A stretch of DNA of 7,118 nucleotides from JBQTIM01 sp052388135 (GTDB taxonomy: Bacteria > Elusimicrobiota > Elusimicrobia > FEN-1173): positions 1 through 7,118 of the forward strand of contig JBQTIM010000112.1 of assembly GCA_052388135.1 (NCBI GenBank). Direction: 5' to 3'. The translations under genes and the position numbers were made by a program. How positions within the stretch are numbered: position 1 is the first letter of the stretch; each line of letters begins with the position of its first letter. Below the pieces are notes generated by a model. It was not told the origin of the DNA and did no database searches. It saw only the letters and a list, made by a program, of their open reading frames with translations. Of this stretch, positions 1-6,079 are shown in pieces.

Positions 1-1063
1 GGCTGTAGCGCTCCACGAACATAAAATTCGGCACGCGCACGGTGCCCGGCCGGCACACGCGGCCCAAGTCGTTGCGGCTGAGGTCCACCAGCATGAGATG
101 CTCGGCCCGCTCCTTGGCGTCGGCCAACAGCTCCTTCTCCAGCGCCTGGTCGGCCGCGGCGTCGGCGGAGCGGCGGCGCGTGCCGGCGATGGGCCGCGTC
201 TCCGCGCGCCGGCCTTCCAAGCGCACCAGCATTTCGGGACTGGACCCCACCACTTGGGTCTTTCCGTCTTTTAGAAAATACATGTAGGGCGATGGGTTGA
301 TGCGCCGCAGCGCCCGATAGATTTCCAGCGGGTCGGCCTTGGCGGCGAAAGCCCGGCGGCGGGAGAGCACCACTTGGATCACGTCCCCCGCGGAAATGTA
401 TTCCTTGGCCTTCTCCACCTTCGCCATGAACGCTCTGCGCTCGGCGGGGTCCTCGGGAACGGCCCCGGCCCGCGGTTCCGCCATGGGCGCCAGCTTCAAA
501 GGTTTGAGGCGGATGCTCCGCGCCAGGCGCAGCAAATCCCGGCCGGCCGCGGCGTGCAGTTTTTCCAACGACCCGTTGCGCGGCACCCGGACGCAGCGGA
601 CGAGGCGCACCGTGTGGTTCAAATGGTCGAAGATGAACATGTCCCGTGTGAACATGAAGACGTAGTCCGGGAGTTTCAAATCGTCGCGGGTTCGCCGGGG
701 AAGGTCCTCGAAGTGCCGCGCCATGTCGTAGGTGGCGAACCCCACCGCGCCTCCGTAAAAGCGCGGCAGGCCGGGAACCTCGGGCGCCCTGTGGTCCGCC
801 ATCAAGGCTCGCAATTTTTTCCAGGCTCCCTTCTCCCCCCGGGCGCGGGCCACCCGATAAGGATCGAAGCCGACGAAGGAGTAGCGTCCCAAATGCTCCC
901 CGCCCTCCACGCTCTCCAGCAGGAAGCAGGCGGAATGCCGGGCGTATTGGGCGCGGAACAGGGCCATGGGCGTGAGCTCGTCCGCCGGGAACTCCAGCGA
1001 CACGGGCACGATGGAACAGCCCTTCGCGAGGCGCTTGAACTCGGGCAGGCCTGGGTGGATCAT
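1..1063 (-). CDS. trpE: Anthranilate synthase component I, C-terminus cut by window edge
   Basis: This enzyme makes anthranilate from chorismate, using ammonia from a TrpG-type glutaminase, as the first committed step of tryptophan synthesis. The reading frame stays open from the ATG at 1063 to the window edge, giving 354 residues of an expected 480-520. Visible motifs are LLES (48-51), which in TrpE proteins belongs to the tryptophan feedback site; GDVIQVVLSRR (226-236); NPSPYMYF (256-263), also part of the Trp-binding region; GSSPEMLVR (273-281); PIAGTRRR (291-298); and ERAEHLMLVDLSRNDLGR (318-335). Ala293 in PIAGT points to TrpE, because PabB (aminodeoxychorismate synthase) normally has Lys there (PIKGT). 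The frame ends at VERYS, just before the part expected to carry the catalytic His and the C-terminal chorismate-binding segment. The ATG overlaps the lepB stop by 4 nt (ATGA), so translation is probably coupled. A purine-rich GGGAGA directly abuts the ATG. Confidence 0.95.
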   Translation of the reverse strand, partial: MIHPGLPEFKRLAKGCSIVPVSLEFPADELTPMALFRAQYARHSACFLLESVEGGEHLGRYSFVGFDPYRVARARGEKGAWKKLRALMADHRAPEVPGLPRFYGGAVGFATYDMARHFEDLPRRTRDDLKLPDYVFMFTRDMFIFDHLNHTVRLVRCVRVPRNGSLEKLHAAAGRDLLRLARSIRLKPLKLAPMAEPRAGAVPEDPAERRAFMAKVEKAKEYISAGDVIQVVLSRRRAFAAKADPLEIYRALRRINPSPYMYFLKDGKTQVVGSSPEMLVRLEGRRAETRPIAGTRRRSADAAADQALEKELLADAKERAEHLMLVDLSRNDLGRVCRPGTVRVPNFMFVERYS

Positions 1064-1563
1064 TCTCCCATCAACTTTCCTTTGATTCGCTCCACGGGTA
1101 TGAAAAAAATATGTTCGCCCGTCCGGGCGTCCTTCCAGTCGCGGCTGTCGCCGGACTGGTCGCGGTTGTCTCCCAGCACGAAGACCTGCCCCGGCGGGAT
1201 CACGCCCACGTCCAAGTTGTCGCCCTGGAGCATCTCGCCCGAACGGGTGTGCTTCACGTAGGGCTCCTCCAAGAGGCGTCCGTTCAGGACAACGCGCTTG
1301 CGCTCGACGCGGACGTGGTCTCCCGCCACGGCGATCACCCGCTTCACGAGGTCTTTGTTCTCCACGGGAGACGCGAAGACCACGATGTCTCCCCGCCGCG
1401 GCGGGCTGAAGCGGTAAGCCATCTTGTTGACGAAAATGTGCCGCCCCACGTACAAAGTCGGCTCCATGGAGCCCGAGGCCACGACGATCCCTTCCAGAAG
1501 GAAACCCCGGATCAGCAGGGCGCCCGCGCCGCCCAGCGCCAATAGGAAAATCCAGCGGCCCAT
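1060..1563 (-). CDS. lepB: Signal peptidase I, short single-span form
   Basis: This is an S26-family membrane serine protease that removes signal peptides from Sec- and Tat-exported proteins on the outer face of the cytoplasmic membrane. It has 167 residues. One N-terminal hydrophobic span (about 4-28) is followed by the catalytic domain. The box with the nucleophile reads SGSMEPTL, with Ser32. DLVKRVIAVAGD carries the general-base Lys74. GDNRDQSGDSR (131-141) is the conserved C-terminal box. E. coli LepB has 324 residues and two spans; this compact form is closer in size to Bacillus SipS-type enzymes. The ATG overlaps the hisI stop by one base (TAATG), and its own stop overlaps the trpE ATG. 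The frame runs further upstream, but that part lies inside hisI and does not look like LepB, so 1563 is the best start. The upstream purine run AAGAAG is only a weak ribosome-binding site. Its place in a his-trp gene string is unusual. Confidence 0.95.
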   Translation of the reverse strand: MGRWIFLLALGGAGALLIRGFLLEGIVVASGSMEPTLYVGRHIFVNKMAYRFSPPRRGDIVVFASPVENKDLVKRVIAVAGDHVRVERKRVVLNGRLLEEPYVKHTRSGEMLQGDNLDVGVIPPGQVFVLGDNRDQSGDSRDWKDARTGEHIFFIPVERIKGKLMGE

Positions 1564-1967
1564 TATTTTTTCTTCTTGTAAACCTCGTCCGGGTTGAAGA
1601 GAATCTCTCCCCGCACGTCCAGGGCGCCGCCTTCCTCCACGTGATGGAAGAAGCAGGATCGGCGGCCCGTGTGGCACGCGGCTCCGCCCCTCTGCTCCAC
1701 CTTGATGAGGACGCAGTCCTTGTCGCAATCCAGGGCGATGGACTTCACTTCCTGGAAGTTGCCGGACTCCTCGCCTTTGCGCCAGAGCTTGCCGCGGGAG
1801 CGGCTGTAGAAAACGCCGCGGCGCGTGCGGAGGGTCTCCTCCAGCGCCTCGCGGTTCATGTAGGCCACCATCAACAGCGCGTTGTCGCCGGCGTCCTGCA
1901 CCACGGCTGGCACCAGGCCTCTTTCGTCGTATTTCACGGTACCGATCCAATCGGGGGTTTGGCTCAC
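1563..1967 (-). CDS. hisI: Phosphoribosyl-AMP cyclohydrolase (HisI only, no HisE domain)
   Basis: This zinc enzyme hydrolyses the adenine ring of phosphoribosyl-AMP to give ProFAR, the third step of histidine synthesis. It has 134 residues, the usual size for a stand-alone HisI. Recognisable segments are ALLMVAYMNREAL (30-42), YSRSRGKLW (54-62), KGEESGN (64-70), the metal-binding DCDKDC (Asp80, Asp82, Asp84) and ACHTGRRSCFF, with Cys98 and Cys105 the likely zinc ligands together with Cys85. The protein ends soon after this core with a lysine tail (YKKKK). There is no fused HisE pyrophosphohydrolase, unlike in E. coli HisIE. The start is GTG at 1967, overlapping the hisF stop as GTGA; no other start is available close by. 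A GAAAGG sequence lies about 13 nt upstream, which is too far for a strong ribosome-binding site, so coupling to hisF translation is likely. Confidence 0.95.
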   Translation of the reverse strand: MSQTPDWIGTVKYDERGLVPAVVQDAGDNALLMVAYMNREALEETLRTRRGVFYSRSRGKLWRKGEESGNFQEVKSIALDCDKDCVLIKVEQRGGAACHTGRRSCFFHHVEEGGALDVRGEILFNPDEVYKKKK

Positions 1968-2725
1968 AGTCTCACGGCCGCCTTTCGTTGGTGTAAATAG
2001 CGCTTCAACTTCGGGATGGACAGCTCCCGGAAATGGAACAAGGAGGCGGCCAGCGCGGCGTCGGCTCCGGCCCGGAACGCCTCCAGGAAATGGGCCTCTT
2101 GGCCCGCGCCGCCCGAGGCGATGACGGGCACCGGCACGGCCCGGGCCACGGCCCGCAAAAGGTCGAGATCGTATCCGGCCTTCGTTCCGTCCCGGTCCAT
2201 GCTGGTCAGCAGGATTTCCCCCGCTCCCAGCGCCGCGGCTTTGCGCGCCCAGGCCACGGCGTCCAAACCCGTGGGCGTCCGCCCGCCGTGGATGAACACT
2301 TCCCAGCCGGGCCGGGCCGGGTTCTTCCGGCGGGCGTCGATGGCCGCCACCACGCACTGGGAGCCGAACCGGGCCGACGCCCGGCGAAGGAACCGGGGAT
2401 CCCGGACGGCCGTGGTGTTGATGGACACTTTGTCCGCTCCGGCGCTCAGAAGGACGCGGATGTCCTCCAGCGCGCGCACGCCGCCGCCCACGGTCAAAGG
2501 GATGAACACCTGCTCCGCGGTCTTGCGGACCACGTCCAACAGGATGGGGCGCCCATGGGCCGAAGCCGTAATGTCCAGGAACACCAGCTCGTCGGCGCCC
2601 TCTCGGTCGTAGCGGCGCGCCACCTCCACAGGATCGCCTGCGTCCCGCAAATTGACGAACTTCGTTCCCTTCACCACGCGGCCCGCGTCCACGTCCAGGC
2701 AAGGGATGATCCGCCGGGAAAGCAT
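1964..2725 (-). CDS. hisF: Imidazole glycerol phosphate synthase, cyclase subunit
   Basis: HisF pairs with HisH. It takes ammonia from the glutaminase and converts PRFAR to imidazole glycerol phosphate plus AICAR. It has 253 residues, the standard length for this (beta-alpha)8 barrel. The two catalytic aspartates are at their textbook positions: Asp11 in IPCLDVDAGRVVKG and Asp130 in VVAAIDARR. The phosphate-binding signatures TVGGGVR (78-84) and VIASGGAG (201-208) are present, as is LLTSMDRDGTKAGYD (172-186). ATG 2725 gives the canonical MLSRRIIPCLDVD start. No Shine-Dalgarno sequence is visible upstream, where a pyrimidine-rich tract follows a small hairpin. The gene sits 61 nt after hisA and overlaps hisI by 4 nt. 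Confidence 0.97.
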   Translation of the reverse strand: MLSRRIIPCLDVDAGRVVKGTKFVNLRDAGDPVEVARRYDREGADELVFLDITASAHGRPILLDVVRKTAEQVFIPLTVGGGVRALEDIRVLLSAGADKVSINTTAVRDPRFLRRASARFGSQCVVAAIDARRKNPARPGWEVFIHGGRTPTGLDAVAWARKAAALGAGEILLTSMDRDGTKAGYDLDLLRAVARAVPVPVIASGGAGQEAHFLEAFRAGADAALAASLFHFRELSIPKLKRYLHQRKAAVRL

Positions 2726-2748
2726 CAGGATCGGAAAAGAAGGGAAAC

Positions 2749-2763
2749 CGCGGCGCCGCCGCG
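2749..2763 (-). other. Perfect 6-bp hairpin in the hisA-hisF gap
   Basis: The minus strand has CGCGGC, loop GGC, then GCCGCG, all G-C pairs. It is followed by a pyrimidine-rich tract (GTTTCCCTTCTTTTCC) that leads into hisF. It sits in one of only two gaps between his genes after hisD. It could act as a partial terminator, a processing signal or a 3'-end stabiliser of the upstream message, which would change the HisA/HisF ratio. It may also be chance given the local GC content. Confidence 0.3.
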
Positions 2764-2786
2764 CCCGCGCGCCGATGGCATGATGG

Positions 2787-3503
2787 TCAGCCCAGGGCCA
2801 ATGCGTCTTTCAGGGAGAATTTTCCCTCATAAAGCGCCTTGCCGACGACGCAGCCTTTCAGCCGCTCGTTTTCGAGCTCTTTCAGGGAGCGGATGTCCTC
2901 CAGAGAGGAAACGCCGCCGGAAGCGTAGACCGACAGGGAGGTGGCGGCCAGCACTTTTTTCAAATCCGCGATGTTCACGCCCGACAACATCCCGTCGCGG
3001 CCCACGTCGGTGCAGATGATCTCCCGAAAGCCCATGTCCTCGATCAACTTGAGGACATCTTCGGAGGTCCTTCCCGCGGCCGTCTTCCAGCCTTTCACCA
3101 AAACCTCGCCGCCGCGCGCGTCCAGGGCCGCCATGACGCGGCCGGGAAAGTCCCAAATCAAATCGCGCACCCACTTAGGATCGTCCAGGACGGCGGTGCC
3201 TATCACCACCATGTCCACGCCGGCGTCCAGAAGCTTCCGCGCCGGTTCCGGATGGCGCAGGCCGCCGCCGAACTCGATCTCGCATTTCACCGCGCGGCGG
3301 ATTTTCAGGACCGCGTCGAGATTTTCGCCCGAACCCAGGGCGCCATCCAAGTCCACCACGTGCAGGCGCGCGGCTCCTTCATCAACCCAGCGCCGGGCGG
3401 TCGTTTCAGGATCGTTGGAATAAACGGTCTGCCGGGCGGGATCGCCCTGTATCAGGCGGACGCATTGCCCGTCTTTCAAATCCACGGCCGGGATGATCAG
3501 CAT
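2787..3503 (-). CDS. hisA: ProFAR isomerase (HisA)
   Basis: HisA catalyses the Amadori rearrangement of ProFAR to PRFAR, the substrate of HisH-HisF. It has 238 residues, normal for the family, and is a barrel paralogue of HisF. Asp8 in IPAVDLKDGQCVRL and Asp128 in MAALDARGG match the catalytic acid/base pair. EFGGGLR (77-83) and YASGGVSS (193-200) are the phosphate-binding strand-loop motifs, and ICTDVGRDGMLSG (163-175) is also typical. The ATG at 3503 precedes the canonical LIIPAVDLK. It overlaps the end of hisH by 7 nt, so coupling is likely; no Shine-Dalgarno sequence is seen. A dual HisA/TrpF enzyme (PriA) is possible in principle, but nothing here suggests it over plain HisA. Confidence 0.96.
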   Translation of the reverse strand: MLIIPAVDLKDGQCVRLIQGDPARQTVYSNDPETTARRWVDEGAARLHVVDLDGALGSGENLDAVLKIRRAVKCEIEFGGGLRHPEPARKLLDAGVDMVVIGTAVLDDPKWVRDLIWDFPGRVMAALDARGGEVLVKGWKTAAGRTSEDVLKLIEDMGFREIICTDVGRDGMLSGVNIADLKKVLAATSLSVYASGGVSSLEDIRSLKELENERLKGCVVGKALYEGKFSLKDALALG

Positions 3504-4189
3504 GGCGAAGGAACGGCCGCCAGGACTTCGCGCAAAAATCGCGCGCCGGCGTCGCCGCTTTTTTCCGGATGGAATTGGGTGGCGAATATGTTGCCCGAGG
3601 CCACGGCCGAGCAAAACCGGCCGTCGTAGTCCGTCTCCCCCCACACGACGCTGCGGTCTTTCGGCCGGGGGTAATAGGAGTGGACGAAATAAAAAGACGA
3701 GGATTCGTTCCCTTTCAAAACGGGCCGCTTCCACGACACCTGGTTCCAGCCCATGTGGGGCACCTTCAAGGAACGGCGGCGCGGGCGGAATTTCACCACG
3801 CGACCGGGCAGGATGCCAAGACCCCGCGCGCCCGGCGCCTCTTCGCTGGAATCAAAAAGCATTTGGAGGCCCAGGCAGATCCCCAAATACGGACGGCCGG
3901 CCGCCGTCCATCGGCGAATGAATTTATCCAGAGACGCGCGCCGCAAGGCGGACATGGCGTCGCGGAAGGCGCCGACGCCCGGGACAACCAAAAGGTCGGC
4001 GGCGCCCAGCTTGCGGGCGGAATCCGCCAGGACCACCTCGGCTCCCGCGGCCTCCAAGGATTTGGCAACGGACCGCAAATTCCCCATGCCGTAATCCACC
4101 ACTCCGGCGACCAGGGTCCTTCCGGCCCGGCGGGAACCGCCGTGCCTCGTCCCGGCCTTTGCGCTTCGGGCCCGCGCCGCCGCCGTCAC
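3497..4189 (-). CDS. hisH: Imidazole glycerol phosphate synthase, glutaminase subunit, with basic N-terminal extension
   Basis: HisH is the class I glutamine amidotransferase that hydrolyses glutamine and channels ammonia to HisF. The core is complete: VVDYGMGNLRSV (30-41), VPGVGAF (69-75), the nucleophile Cys105 in GICLGLQMLF, VPHMGWNQV (143-151), YFVHSYY (167-173), and the catalytic His207 and Glu209 in ATQFHPEKSG. The frame starts at GTG 4189, overlapping the hisB stop as GTGA, with a good GAAAGG ribosome-binding site 6 nt upstream. This start gives 230 residues, about 25 more than the family norm. The extra residues form an Ala/Arg/Lys-rich leader ahead of the first beta strand. No ATG, GTG or TTG lies between the GTG and that strand; only a CTG just before VAGVVDYG would give a family-length protein. 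The product ends with 7 nt overlapping hisA. Confidence 0.95.
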   Translation of the reverse strand: MTAAARARSAKAGTRHGGSRRAGRTLVAGVVDYGMGNLRSVAKSLEAAGAEVVLADSARKLGAADLLVVPGVGAFRDAMSALRRASLDKFIRRWTAAGRPYLGICLGLQMLFDSSEEAPGARGLGILPGRVVKFRPRRRSLKVPHMGWNQVSWKRPVLKGNESSSFYFVHSYYPRPKDRSVVWGETDYDGRFCSAVASGNIFATQFHPEKSGDAGARFLREVLAAVPSPC

Positions 4190-4845
4190 AGCAGGCCTTT
4201 CGTGGACGGCACCGAACGCGCGCGGCGCGGATCCACGGCCACGGCCTGGGACAGGGCGCGCGCGAAGCCTTTGAAAATGGATTCCGCCATGTGGTGGTTG
4301 TTCCGTCCCTGCAGGAGCTTCACATGGAGGTTCATCTTGGCGCTGAAGGCCAGCGCCTGGAAAAAATCCTCCAAAAGCTCGAAGCTGAAGGGGGCTTTGC
4401 TCTGGGGGTGGAATTTCACTTTGTAGTCAAGATAAGGCCGTCCCGAAAGGTCCAACGCCACGTAGGACAGAGTCTCGTCCATGGGCGTGAGGGCGCGGCC
4501 CGCGCCGGCGGGCCGGGCGCCGCGACGCGGCCGGCCGCCGTTCTTCTCCGGCCGGAAGTCCTGGCCGTAGCGCGTGATGCCGCGCTTCTCGCCCAGGGCT
4601 TCGGCGAGGGCCTCGCCCAAAACGATGCCCAGGTCCTCCACCAAGTGGTGGTCGTCGATGTGGGTGTCGCCGGCGGCTTTCACGTCCAGGTCGAAATTGC
4701 CGTGTTTGGTGAAAAGTTCCAGCATGTGGTCCAAAAACGGCAAAGTGGTTTTGACCCGGTAACGGCCCGCGCCGTCCAGGTTCAGCCGCATCCGGATCTG
4801 CGTCTCGGTGGTGTTGCGCGTTCGTTGCGATGCGCGTTGGCTCAT
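4186..4845 (-). CDS. hisB: Imidazoleglycerol-phosphate dehydratase with an internal insertion
   Basis: This manganese enzyme dehydrates imidazole glycerol phosphate to imidazole acetol phosphate. It is the mono-functional dehydratase: no histidinol-phosphatase domain is fused to it. It has 219 residues, against about 195 usual. Conserved parts are TTETQIRMRLNLDG (12-25), LPFLDHMLELFTKHG (35-49), the metal motif DDHHLVEDLG (64-73; His66, His67, Glu70), PMDETLSYVALDLSGRPYLDY (121-141), the second metal motif NNHHMAES (182-189; His184, His185, Glu188) and the C-terminal VPSTKG. Between GITRYG (89-94) and PMDE (121-124), where relatives have only 3-5 residues, there are 26, rich in Arg, Gly and Pro and in frame on both sides. 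ATG 4845 gives a normal N-terminus; AAGG lies only 4 nt upstream, a weak site. The gene follows hisD by 55 nt and overlaps hisH by 4 nt. Confidence 0.95.
   Translation of the reverse strand: MSQRASQRTRNTTETQIRMRLNLDGAGRYRVKTTLPFLDHMLELFTKHGNFDLDVKAAGDTHIDDHHLVEDLGIVLGEALAEALGEKRGITRYGQDFRPEKNGGRPRRGARPAGAGRALTPMDETLSYVALDLSGRPYLDYKVKFHPQSKAPFSFELLEDFFQALAFSAKMNLHVKLLQGRNNHHMAESIFKGFARALSQAVAVDPRRARSVPSTKGLL
4196..4201 (-). promoter_or_regulatory. Ribosome binding site of hisH
   Basis: GAAAGG on the minus strand lies inside the last codons of hisB, 6 nt before the GTG at 4189. It is the best spaced Shine-Dalgarno-like site in the window. It supports the GTG start, and hence the long HisH N-terminus, over an internal CTG. 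Confidence 0.6.
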
Positions 4846-4894
4846 GGGACCTTGCTCGCTTCGTTGGGTTGGGAGGCGCCGGTCGAGCGGCTGA

Positions 4895-4900
4895 CTCCTT
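4895..4900 (-). other. Orphan Shine-Dalgarno-like AAGGAG after hisD stop
   Basis: A perfect AAGGAG directly follows the hisD TAA, the strongest anti-16S match seen in the window. No ATG, GTG or TTG occurs until the hisB ATG, 49 nt downstream, so it cannot act as a simple ribosome-binding site for any visible gene. A GGAG/CTCC and a GCTCG/CGAGC complementarity downstream could fold the gap, but this is speculative and the match may be chance. Confidence 0.25.
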
Positions 4901-6064
4901 TTAAGACGACCGCGCCCGCAGGGATTCCGCGTGGCGCGCCAAGCCTTCCAGCTCCGCCAGCCGCGCCATGGCGCGGGCGTTTTTCCGCGCCGCCGCACGC
5001 GACAGGCCGATGACGCTGGACCTCTTCAAAAACGTTTGCACGGAAAGCCCGGAGGAGAAGCGCGCCGAGCGGCCCGTGGGCAGGACGTGGGAAGGCCCGG
5101 CCCAATAGTCTCCCGCGGCCACCGGCGACCACGGCCCCAGAAAAATCGCGCCGGCGTTGCGGATCAACGGCAGAAGCTTGCGCGGATCTTTCACGCACAA
5201 CGACAAGTGCTCCGGCGCCAGCTCGTCGGCTTTCGCGGCGGCGGCCGGCCAATCCCGCACCTTCACGAATTCGCATTGGGAGCGGAAACGCGGCTCCACC
5301 GCGGCTTTGACCCGAGACAACGCTCGAGCGTCCGGCGAAACGACCACGGCGCGGGAATCGTGCCCATGTTCGGCCTGCGCCATCATGTCCGCGGCCACGA
5401 AGTCCGCCGGCGCGCCGGCGTCCGCCAGGATGACGATTTCGCTGGGGCCGGCCAGGAGATCGATCCCCGCTGCGCCGAAAACCTGCCGTTTGGCCTCGGT
5501 CACCCAGGCGCCGCCGGGGCCCACGATGAGGTCCACCCGGGGCACGGAACGGGTGCCGTAGGCCAGGGCGCCCACGGCCGCGACGCCGCCCAGTTGATAA
5601 ACCTCATCCACGCCCGCCAGCGCGGCGGCGGCCAAGACCTCCGCCGTGAGATGCCGGGGAGGAGTGGCCATGACGACGCGTCGCACCCCGGCCGCGCGGG
5701 CCGGAATGGCCGTCATTAAAACGGTGGAGGGATAAGCGAACCGGCCGCCGGGAATATACAGCCCGGCGGAATCCACCGGCCCGATCCGCTGGCCCACGGT
5801 CAGGCCGCTGTAAGATTTCGTCCACGAAACCGGCAGCCGCCTCCGTTCCTCTTGATGGAACCGCCGGATGTTCCGGGCGGCCTCCGACAAAACGGAACGG
5901 CTCTCCGCCGGCAAACCCTTCAGGGCGTCGCGAACCCGGCTTGAAGGAACGCGCCAGCGGCCCGGAGGCAAATCCACGCCGTCCCAGCGGCGCAAAGCGC
6001 GGGCCACGGCCCGGTCGCCTTCCCGCCGGATGGACGCCAGTATTTTATCAACTTTTTCCCGCAT
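4901..6064 (-). CDS. hisD: Histidinol dehydrogenase, compact form
   Basis: HisD is the zinc- and NAD-dependent enzyme that oxidises L-histidinol twice to give histidine. It has 387 residues, against roughly 430 for E. coli. Motifs: IREGD-type start (SIRREGDRAV, 11-20), AGLYIPGGRFAYPSTV (100-115), VGPGGAWVTEAKRQVFG (181-197), IDLLAGPSEIVI (201-212), MAQAEHGHDS (228-237; zinc ligands Gln230 and His233), APEHLSL (283-289; catalytic Glu285 and His286), AGDYWAGPSHVLPTG (317-331; zinc ligand Asp319), and GLARHAESL with zinc ligand His378. Compared with the E. coli numbering, about 29 N-terminal residues and about 12 residues between His233 and Glu285 are missing. The usual GPGN reads GPGG here. ATG 6064 is the only plausible start: an in-frame TGA lies at 6086-6088. 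No Shine-Dalgarno sequence is visible, but an extended -10-like element sits just upstream. Confidence 0.95.
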   Translation of the reverse strand: MREKVDKILASIRREGDRAVARALRRWDGVDLPPGRWRVPSSRVRDALKGLPAESRSVLSEAARNIRRFHQEERRRLPVSWTKSYSGLTVGQRIGPVDSAGLYIPGGRFAYPSTVLMTAIPARAAGVRRVVMATPPRHLTAEVLAAAALAGVDEVYQLGGVAAVGALAYGTRSVPRVDLIVGPGGAWVTEAKRQVFGAAGIDLLAGPSEIVILADAGAPADFVAADMMAQAEHGHDSRAVVVSPDARALSRVKAAVEPRFRSQCEFVKVRDWPAAAAKADELAPEHLSLCVKDPRKLLPLIRNAGAIFLGPWSPVAAGDYWAGPSHVLPTGRSARFSSGLSVQTFLKRSSVIGLSRAAARKNARAMARLAELEGLARHAESLRARSS

Positions 6065-6079
6065 AAAATTGGAAATGGA

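Noticed and set aside
1..1063. PabB (aminodeoxychorismate synthase) instead of TrpE
   Set aside because: The diagnostic position is Ala (PIAGT), not Lys (PIKGT), and the LLES and NPSPYM tryptophan-site motifs are present.
374..1261. Long plus-strand reading frame opposite trpE and lepB
   Set aside because: It runs antisense to two proteins with intact family motifs, its product is low in recognisable pattern, and long stop-free shadows are expected in GC-rich DNA.
1563..2702. A 379-residue minus-strand frame ending as HisI, suggesting a fusion protein
   Set aside because: Only the last 134 residues are HisI; the upstream part lies out of frame across hisF and is Arg/Gly/Pro junk. The GTG at 1967 overlapping the hisF stop is the natural start.
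2033..3019. Long plus-strand reading frame opposite hisF and hisA
   Set aside because: Antisense shadow of two catalytically intact barrel enzymes; it also crosses the intergenic gap without any start signal or known motif.
4486..4563. Frameshift or pseudogene in hisB at the odd Arg/Gly/Pro stretch
   Set aside because: The frame is the same before and after, there is no stop, and all motifs downstream are intact, so it is treated as an insertion.
4846..4998. N-terminal extension of HisB from an ATG at 4998
   Set aside because: The extra 51 residues cover the end of hisD in another frame and have no HisB similarity; ATG 4845 gives a normal family start.
4159..5013. Long plus-strand reading frame opposite hisB and the end of hisD
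   Set aside because: Antisense to conserved HisB motifs; its own product shows no domain and its GC pattern follows the opposite strand's codons.
4931..5719. Plus-strand reading frame opposite hisD
   Set aside because: Shadow of hisD; product is Arg/Gly/His-rich with no recognisable fold.
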